Shown: positions 55,813-64,000 of the stretch, piece by piece | Layout: each line of letters starts with the position of its first letter | Numbering within the stretch: the stretch's first letter is position 1 | The notes under the pieces: model-generated | Seen by the model: the letters and a program-made list of their open reading frames with translations, nothing else | Told to the model about the DNA's origin: nothing | Databases searched by the model: none | Origin: Mytilus galloprovincialis | Lineage: Eukaryota; Mollusca; Bivalvia; Mytilida; Mytilidae | DNA: 64,000 bases | Direction of reading: 5' to 3' | Assembly: GCF_965363235.1 (NCBI RefSeq) | Contig: NC_134844.1 | Span: 71,045,497 to 71,109,496, forward strand | Position numbers and translations under genes: made by a program

Positions 55813-56270
55813 CCCCGCTAAATATAGTCTAATTCGGTAAGTCCCATTCATCAATAGTGAAGGAGATTGTAGTTACGACATAAGAAACATATCCGATAAC
55901 ATCTGTGAAACGGTTTTTCCATAACGGTCAACCAACTCGTGATGGCGTCCGTTAATTTTACGAAGGGGTTATGTCAACTTCACATTTTGGAACTCTAGGT
56001 TTAATAGCTCCATTGTGAGCAGCAACCCTCTATCAAAGATATCATTATAGGAAATACAAGCGTGGGAATATCAAATCAATTGGGAAATATTTACTCCGTT
56101 TGCAGGCGCTGCTGGAATGTTGCTACATAGAAATGGAAAGTTGACAATTGGGAAGCTAAAATCATTTCGTTTGTCGTAAAAAAAGTTTTGTTTTCAACCG
56201 ACCATCATTGTCAATTTTTAGATGTAAGTCAAGGTTTGATAGACAGTAACGTTTTCCCCATAGATTTTTT
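55812..56270 (-). mobile_element. Reverse-transcriptase fragment of a Penelope-like element, broken
   Basis: Minus-strand pieces include 'NDFSFPIVNFPFLCSNIPAA' and 'IFDRGLLLTMELLN', homologous to the element at 39960-43020 and the fragment at 38815-39125. It is an old copy cut at its 5' side with several breaks, and is followed by its F1 tail. Confidence 0.75.
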
Positions 56271-56499
56271 TCAGTCGAAATAAACTATACCGATGGACAT
56301 CGTAATGGCATTATGACTCTTCATTTGATATCAATTTCAAGTAATACAGAAAACTGAAAATCTCTTATATTTTGCTTGAATCTGTAGAAGAAAAAAATTC
56401 AAAACATTGGTAACAACAAATTTGCATTTGCAATAATCCAAATAAACGTATAAACTATATTTGAGTGTGAATTCACATTACTATAAGACGTGTCATGGT

Positions 56500-56725
56500 A
56501 CTTTTCTATCCCAAATTCATGTATTTGGTTTTGATGTTATATTGTTTATTCTCATCGGATTTTGTCTAATGCTTAGTCCGTTGCTGTGTGTGTTACATTT
56601 TAATGTTGTGTCGTTGTTCTCCTCTAATATTTAATGCGTTTCCCTCAGTTTTAGTTTGTTACCCCGATTTTGTTTTTTTGTCCATAGATTTATGAGTTTT
56701 GAACAGCGGTATACTACTGTTGCCT
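56500..56725 (+). repeat. Dispersed repeat F5
   Basis: It carries 'TGTATTTGGTTTTGATGTTA', 'CTCCTCTAATATTTAATGCG', 'TTTGTTACCCCGATTTTG' and 'GAACAGCGGTATACTACTGT'. I know this as a dispersed mussel repeat; only one copy is in the window. Confidence 0.5.
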
Positions 56726-56785
56726 TTATATAAAAATTAATCTAAATAGTATAAAGTACATCAATAAACGTCAATGAACGGTTAA

Positions 56786-57058
56786 GGTGGTACCTAACAC
56801 TACAGGGAGATAACTCTGTAAAATCAGCTCGACGTTTTAAATACGTTGTGTTGTAAAGGGAATATCAAGCTTCTCAATGATCAAAATAAGTGATTGTCAA
56901 ACTGCTATATAACCAGTGTAATTTTTCTAATAAAACGGTTGGTTCAAATTTTTTGAAATTTTTATATTTTTGTAAAAGGGTCAAAGTAAATACTTTGTCA
57001 AAATTTTAAGAAAATTAAACGAGACAAATTAATTTTAGTTCAAGTGTTGGGTACCACC
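56786..57058 (-). mobile_element. MITE 'GGTGGTACC' family, copy 3 (inverted)
   Basis: It is the reverse complement of the copies at 15078-15349 and 23069-23341, with ends 'GGTGGTACC' and 'GGTACCACC'. Flanks are TTAA (56782-56785) and TTGA, a slightly decayed duplication. Confidence 0.75.
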
Positions 57059-57375
57059 TTGAAATATAACATCATTGATGAAAAAAGATTATAATTTTTT
57101 AAAAGTTGTTGGTTCTTTTGTATACAATACAATAAAAACATAAAAAAAATGTATACGTAGTAATCTGATATTAAACTTGTCATGTTAAGATGAAAATAGA
57201 CGGAAAACCCCAATACTTAAAAATACTTCTTCAATGATATTTATAATGAGTGGTAAGTAGTGGAAATCCGCACATATGATAAATTATGTTATCTATTTTT
57301 AATTAAATAGATGTATAAATGAAAAGTAAAACGTTGATATTTCATTATACTAGAAACTTATCAAACCAAGGCAAC

Positions 57376-60300
57376 ATGACAATGAACCAGATCAAATTCG
57401 TTGTAATTGTGTTTCTTTTAATAATAAGCGAGATACATGGTAAGAGTTCTTTTGGTTTACTATCTTCTTATGTATAAGCTTCCTATCTTAGGAACATCCC
57501 TTAATTGGGTAATGGAGAATATTTAATGGTAAAAATATATATAAAATGTTTTTTTTTTAATTTTTATAAGATAAATACAGAATCAGTTTATTATAAAGAA
57601 TGTGTTTTCTATTATGCAACTCAAACTTCTAAAGTCGGCACGTTATTTGTTATCCTTTTATATTGAAATGTATTGTTGAACAAACCTTTTTAAATGTAAC
57701 AAATTTAATTAAGACATTTCTGTAACAAAAACAGCATAGAATCCTTACTGGTCACATACGGGGCTACAACAATGTCTTTTTATTATGCTTCATCTTTTAA
57801 CATAAGGTGTTCCTTTTTTTTTTTTTAAATCAGATTTGTTTTTTTTTCATTTTTATGAAAAAATAAAAAAAAAACTTTAGCTTTTCAAGAGTTGGATAAC
57901 TTTGTTGTCAAAACTTATTACATGAAATAAATAAGACAGATTTACATACCAGAACTGAATATATTTAAACCGAAAATGTATTCTAACAAAACAGATACTG
58001 AAATGTGATAAAAACACTTCAGTATTTATCTTCATTTTATTTTCAATGGACTTCTTACAATGAAATAAATGAAACTTAAATAAAAACTGCATACAACAAT
58101 GACAATGTAATGGAGTATCTAAATTACAACACTTGTTTATCTTTTATTTTTCAGATGCTTATTCTATTACTGTGCGAATAAATCAAAACATATCAGGAGT
58201 AATAGATGAAAGTGGTACACAAATTAAATGCTCATTCACAAGGCACAATGTTATTAAAATATTTGCCATCGAGTTCAAAGCTGAAAATGAAACTATTGTT
58301 ACAATTTTACCAGACGATAAACCAAGATTTACAACAAAAGGACAGTATTTGGAAGAAAGAGTGACAGTGATGAATATAAGTAAATATTCTACTGAGGCTA
58401 TTTTGACGTTCGTAAACCTAAACTGCATGGATCAAATTAACTACAGTTGTTCAGTTGTTTATCTTGACCAAAACAGTAAAACAGAAAGAAGAAACTCAGG
58501 AATGTCAACTCTTTTCGTTAAAGGTAATAATAATGTAGGCGTAAATAAAAAAGCTTACCATACCGGTGTGAGCCAAGGCTCAGTGTTGAAGACCGTACAT
58601 TGACCTATAATGGTTTACTTTTTTAAATTGTTATTTGGATGCAGAGTTGTCTCATTGGCACTCACACCACATCCTCGTATTTCTATAAACAATATTTTAT
58701 AGAAAAGGAAATTAAAATAAATATTAAACACATCTTGAAAATATCAAAATATACTATTCATATAACCACAGACTACAAGGATATGCATTCATAATACTTG
58801 TTGTGATTCATTATATGTCTACGATATACAACATGTATCATAATGATAAGATTTGTTTTTTGATTAAAAAAAAAAATAATAAAAAATAATGCTTGTACTT
58901 ATTCATTATATGTCTACGATATACAACATATATCATAATGATAAGCAAACATAAATCATGGTTGATTTGAACTTTAGAATTTTCAATGGTAATTTTACAT
59001 AACTTTAGTTGTATTGCTTTTTTAAAATGAAAAAAAAAAGACCAAAAATACGATTTTCTTATCTTTTCATGTAGTGTTTGTTGAACTTGTTTCTAAAAAG
59101 CGTGATACATTATGGCAAATGAATTTACAGTTGAATAAACAAAGTAGAGCCGTGCAAGGAAAACCCCTACTTAATTTGAAATAATTTTTTACGGTACACC
59201 GTTTTCGGAATTTATGTCATATTGCCTTAAACATTGGATCATTCCTGTGAACTATATAAGTCGGTTAATGTTAGAACAAATGTACGGTTTATATCGTCTG
59301 CCGAGAGAAACCAAGCTAACTAGTTATAATTTATTTTGCAGTTCCACCTTCCAAACCTGATGTTTTAACTATAGTTAGTTCACCAAAAGACGTCACAACT
59401 ACACCGACAACGTTAGAAAATGCAACTTATCCTCATGTAACTGCTCGACAAAATAGATTTAAAACGACTATTAGCCAGATCAATTCGAACCAGCACACAA
59501 CAAATGACGGGCAGTTTAAACATGAACCGTCATTTAACTCCACCATCTTACAGATAGGAGATGAAATAACATTTATTTGTACTGGAAATGTTGGAAATCC
59601 ATCAGGTGTATTCATCTGGCAAAAATATAGGCATGGCGAAAATCCAACAAATTATACAAATATCACTACAACTATACAGGAGGTATCTGATATGTGCTCC
59701 TACAATGGAACAAGTACCTTGGCAATCCATGTAACTGCTGAGGACAACCAGGCCATCATTCGATGTATTTTAAATTCAACATTAGCGCTACCAAATGTGT
59801 ATACAGATACAATACCACTGGAGGTTCAGTGTAAGTAGTTGTTCAATTTCTTTTCGATTATTACATTCTGCTACTTTTTTAAAGTAATTGAAATTACAAA
59901 AGTGAAACAAAATTGTGAACACTAACTTAGTTTTGTCTAGAAATGCAATATATGATCAGCTGGTATTGTACAATTAGATTATTCAATATGACCGGTTTCA
60001 TAATATTCAATACATTAGTATGTTGTTTTTAATGCTGAATATGTATAATGGTTTGATTCTGGATTTTTATTTCCGCATATCTGTAAAATAGAAAAGGTTG
60101 GAAGATATGTTCTACAAATAAGTATTCTTTTTTTTATGACAGAAACACATTTGCAGTATATAACATGTACAAATTAAATGATTGTATGATATTATGGGAA
60201 ATGTCTTGTGGTTTTATATCAGAGTAGCTTTCTTTCAATATCCAAATGTAAAAAGTCGTCATCAAAGATACGAGACTTACACTTTAGTACGCCAGACGCG

Positions 60301-63300
60301 AGTTTTGTCTTCACAAGACTCATTAGAGGCGTTCAAATAGCAATTACCTAGTTTACACTTTGACGTTTATATTAGTCACAAAATAGATAATTATTGATTG
60401 CGATCCTGTTTCTACTTTTCATATACAGATACTGTAGTAAATGAATATGTTTACAATGCTCCTTTCAAAAACACATCAATATGATCAAGATACCGAACAT
60501 TTGTCAAGTGTTTTACTTTATATATAATCATGTCTTTAAAATTTCTTCTCCATGGGTGTTTAAAGTAATTTGATCTATGGAAAACATACATTAAGAACAC
60601 TTAAATTCACTTATCAGTTCAGAATGTTTATGTATTTGAATCAACACAAACAACTTGATAGAATTAATATAAGCTGCCTTCTTTTATATTTCGAGAGCAG
60701 TATTCATACAAAGATTCAGCTAAAATAATGTATGTATGTAGGATATATGGTCTCCTCTACTGACAGCATATTGTTACTTTCATGAGCCTATCCATTGTGG
60801 CTGTATAGCACAAGTCGAATTCAACGCATGTTGCGATACATGCATGACGTATTTTCCGCACACTATTTTGGTGTTCATAAATTAATAAAATTCGTCTAAT
60901 TTTAACAGTTCCTGATTATGATACTACAATAGAATCGAGACGAACAACGTTAGTTACTGCGGTAGGCAATGATGTTACAGATTCAACCAATCAACAAGAA
61001 TTACAAAGTGCCGGTGGAGACATAGGTAATAATTGTTTTATCATGTTTAACATTTTCTATAACATAAGCATAACAAATGTGAAATTGTGAAAAAAAGTAG
61101 GATTTGAAATTTAAGTCATATGATATTTTGTAACCTTTCAAAACAGTTTTCTCTAGATCTTAGAAGTAAAAGAGGAATGTAAGATACCAGAGGGACATTT
61201 AAGGTAGCACAATACAAAGATTTTTTTACTTCCAATCACCAACCTTTGAAATGCTGTAACTTTTTTATGAATGCATAGAAAATAATAAAAGAGGTATATA
61301 TAGATAGATAAAAGATTAATCTTTTAAATGCATGCAATATTTTTATTATGCGATCATTATGTAATCAATTATTATGTAATTAGTGGCAAAATCTGGGTAA
61401 GTTCACTTGAATGATTTTAGCTCTATCATCTCTTTACCTATGCAGAAAATTTTAACGAAATCTTAATCAACACATCCTGGGCTTCAAAAGGGTGTTTCAG
61501 ATTGTCTCTATGGTATTTCATTCTCTCATCAATCTCCAATTAGAGTAAACATCCTAACCACATAAAAGAAGATAATGTTTAATTAGGTGTAAAATTTGTT
61601 CTGTACATTCTATCTGAAATCTGAGACACCCTTTTGTAGATAATGGCCATAGGAATAACATATAATAAAATCAACCCTCTAGGGTTACCTATGCAGAAGC
61701 TAATTTCATTTGAAAGTGGAAATTTGGTGAAAAATATTTTAGACACAGTTAACATAATAATTGGTTACATAATTGTTGTATACTACTAGCATTGCATTAA
61801 TTTGAAAGAGTAATCTGTTAGCTATCCAAAACTACCACTTTTATAAATTTTCAAGCATTATTAAGAAAGTTGCAGCAGTTTAAAACTTGGGAGTTGGAGT
61901 TATAAAATCTTTGTATTGTGCTACCTTAAACTCACAGATCGAAAATGAACTGATAACGCCATGACTAAAAACGAAAAAGACAAATAATAGTGCACAAGAC
62001 ACAACTTAGAAAATTAAAGACTAAGAAACACGAACCCCACCAAAAATTGGGGTGACCTCATGTTTTCCGGAAGGGTATGCAGATCACGATACACATATAG
62101 CACTTATCGTGTTGCTTAGGTTATTACAAAGCCGGTAAATAGTTTTATTATAATATATGATTTTGTCTCTTTTCACAGGTATTGTTGTAGGTTTTGTTAT
62201 ACCTGTGTTGGTTTTGTTATTCATAATTGGAATTTGTTTATACAAACGAACGGGGAAAAAGTAAGTAATTGCACTAGATTTTTCATATTCATGATTAGAT
62301 TTAAAACCGATACTGGTAGAGAATAAATCATTTACAGCTAAACAGCTTTGACAAGCACCATTTAAAAATTCATTAAACAATTATAAATAGTTGGCTAGAC
62401 AAATGCATCAACTCATTGAAGGCTTTTAAGCAATAAATATAAAAATGGATGATGCCATGCTTATTTGCTTTTGCAAGTTTTGATTTTTTGACAAGTTTTA
62501 AAGTTGTTTTAGACTTATATTACCAACAGACTGTTGGTACCTCAAAGAGTATTGCTGTGAACCCTACTGACCGTTTTGTTAACATTTTCATATGAAGCAG
62601 ACACAATCTTTTCAAAGACAAACAGATAAATCACTTGTAAAGTTATTTAAATGGTTGCTTATTATTTTATCCAAATGATCTTCAGGTAACGAATGCAACA
62701 GAACTATAAGGCCAGTCTCATATCTCGTTTGTTTCTTATCGTTAATGACACACCTGGATGTCACAAAACAGAATCTTTGACAAATTTGACGAATTTAACT
62801 TTCAAATTGTCATCCTAACTGTCCAAATCTTAGAAATTAGTTTACCTATGCCCCATTGCATTGCGTTTGAATATCCCAATTAAAACGTCAAGCTCAAACT
62901 CACATACATGTTCTCACAATACGTGTTTGAGCTTTCAATTTTGCCATTTTGCTACACGGGACTTATATCCAGGCTTACAAACTGTTTCAAAAGATTTAGT
63001 AGGAATCCGGTGTGTTATCGGCTTAACATATAATTTGGTTACCCGCATGAATTGACTGTCCTTTACGTTTGGTTTGTGTCTCCACCCACTTATGACACGT
63101 GTTTGCATATTAGACCTTTTTATGTCATAACAGTTTTCCGAAATGCATTTTTACCGACTATGTCTTTTTAATGATTTTGACATTTTCAGCTCCAATCAGT
63201 CTATAACCTTTGGGTGTTAATTCAATTTCATCAGTTAATGTTTGTAATCTTTATTTCCATTATCTTAATTGATTGGTGAGATTTGAAAATCAGAAAATTA

Positions 63301-63566
63301 CTTCTACTTAAAGTAAGTAAATTATCATGAAATGAATTTTCTTTCAGGAAAGCCAGTCGATACCAGGTTAATGAAAAAGTTAATATTAGCCAATCAAAAC
63401 AACCGATCCATTTTAAACAAGTTTCTTTGGCAGATAATTATGAGAAAATTCCGTTGAAAATTGATACTGGAAAAGAGACAACGACGGTTGACATTGATGA
63501 CATTAAAAAGCAGAATATGGTATACATAGAAACACAGGAAAAAGATGATGAAAATAAATTTTCCAC
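57376..63566 (+). CDS. Ig-domain type I membrane protein, gene B (3' end open)
   Basis: Exons: 57376-57439 (ATG, signal peptide 'MTMNQIKFVVIVFLLIISE'), 58155-58523, 59342-59830, 60909-61025, 62179-62260, 63348-63566, one frame throughout. Exon 2 gives a V-like Ig domain ('IKCSFTRHN' ... 'INYSCSVVY'), and exon 3 a Thr/Asn-rich linker plus a C2-like Ig domain ('FICTGNVG', 'VFIWQKYRHGEN', 'AIIRCILNS'). Exon 4 is a stalk, exon 5 a transmembrane helix ('GIVVGFVIPVLVLLFIIGIC'), and exon 6 a cytoplasmic tail with 'NYEKIPL' and 'NMVYIET', possible phosphotyrosine sites but not a consensus ITAM or ITIM. The donor at 63567 matches the one in gene A, so at least one more exon is expected. Reading through it would stop within ten codons. 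Likely an immune or adhesion receptor. Confidence 0.82.
58555..58690 (+). repeat. Dispersed repeat F3, 3' part
   Basis: 'CAGTGTTGAAGACCGTACAT', 'TGACCTATAATGGTTTACTT' and 'AGAGTTGTCTCATTGGCACT' belong to F3. It starts 30 bp after exon 2 of gene B. Confidence 0.6.
60275..60340 (-). ncRNA. Decayed hammerhead ribozyme
   Basis: On the minus strand 'CTAATGA' stands for CTGATGA, stem II is 'GTCTT' / 'AAGAC' around GTG, then 'AAAACTCGCGTCTGG' stands for GAAACGCGCGTCTGG. The fold is kept but core bases are changed. In an intron of gene B. Confidence 0.5.
61160..62115 (-). repeat. Dispersed repeat F1, split by a foldback element
   Basis: The first part, 'AAAGAGGAATGTAAGATACC' and 'AGAGGGACATT', ends at TTAA. 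The second part resumes at 61926 with 'TTAAACTCACAGATCGAAAA', 'GATAACGCCATGACTAAAAA' and 'GAACCCCACC'. Joining them across the insert restores the usual F1 order. Confidence 0.7.
61204..61925. mobile_element. TTAA-flanked foldback DNA element, copy B
   Basis: Ends 'GGTAGCACAATACAAAGAT' and 'ATCTTTGTATTGTGCTACC' match copy A (13754-14664). TTAA stands on both sides (61200-61203 and 61926-61929). The 722-bp body has partly paired arms ('AATCTGAGACACCC' near 61618 with 'GGGTGTTTCAGATT' near 61490). It inserted into repeat F1. Confidence 0.8.
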
Positions 63567-64000
63567 GTATGTATTAGAAACATATTTTTAAAAACGAAGC
63601 ATGATCACTTTTATAAATAACCAAATTTGATGGGTCAATCTTCTAATACCTGGTTTCCAAATTAATGACAATGTCATTCACAAGATACTTCGGTCACTTA
63701 TCATGCTAATATATAAAAAAAATGTCATTGATAAGGGCTTTTTTTGTAGCTGAGTAATATAAAATGTGGGTATAGTTTCTTTAACTTAAAGTTAATTGAT
63801 ATTGATTCAATGTTGCAGGTCAAATAGCAATGATCTTATTGTTAATGGCTATTTTAGCATTAGTTTAATTTCTTTAAAGCAATTGGGAGGAAAGACTTTG
63901 AATCTACAGCGCTTATCCTTAATGTTGATGTGATAGTTGGTACTTACGTAACGCTTTTAGAAATTAACAAACACTGTGTCAATCTATGTTTATCATGATA
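63567..64000. other. Probable last intron or 3' end of gene B
   Basis: AT-rich, no repeat family recognised. If gene B keeps the gene A layout, its next exon lies beyond the window. Confidence 0.4.

Overview
The window is AT-rich animal DNA, most likely from a bivalve mollusc and probably a mussel (Mytilus). This rests on spliced animal genes with GT-AG introns and on many dispersed repeats I recognise from mussel genomes: hammerhead-ribozyme repeats, an 'AGCTCACCTGGCC' repeat, a '(G)CCATGGCGTTGTCAG' tail repeat and TTAA-flanked foldback elements. No database search was run.

Layout. (1) 2118-20264, plus strand: the last 15 recognisable coding exons of PAXIP1/PTIP, a nuclear multi-BRCT protein. 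They keep one frame across every splice junction (608 codons plus stop). Its introns hold many miniature transposons and inverted repeats. (2) 20265-27338: 3' flank with a 57-bp tandem array, foldback elements and a dispersed repeat built of 500-bp units. (3) 27339-32215: a DIRS-type tyrosine-recombinase retrotransposon that looks whole, with gag-like, RT/RNase H/methyltransferase-like and recombinase frames, inverted ends and an internal complementary region. (4) 33182-34804, minus strand: a large 3' exon of an AMP-forming acyl-CoA ligase-like gene whose 5' exons were not found. (5) 38505-49528 and 57376-63566, plus strand: two tandem paralogous genes for type I membrane proteins (signal peptide, two Ig-like domains, one transmembrane helix, cytoplasmic tail) with the same exon order and intron phases. 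The first carries a decayed Penelope-like element, a nested repeat and a tRNA-derived SINE in its second intron. (6) 49529-57375: intergenic DNA rich in hammerhead-bearing repeats and RT fragments.

The host genes do not look functionally linked: a chromatin/DNA-damage scaffold, a ligase, and a small receptor cluster that grew by tandem duplication. The strongest unusual signals are the hammerhead ribozyme with all core positions at 53932-53976 and its decayed relatives, the complete DIRS architecture, nested insertions that reveal target-site duplications, and a terminal-inverted-repeat element at 7147-7963 that carries a start codon, a 63-codon frame and a splice donor.
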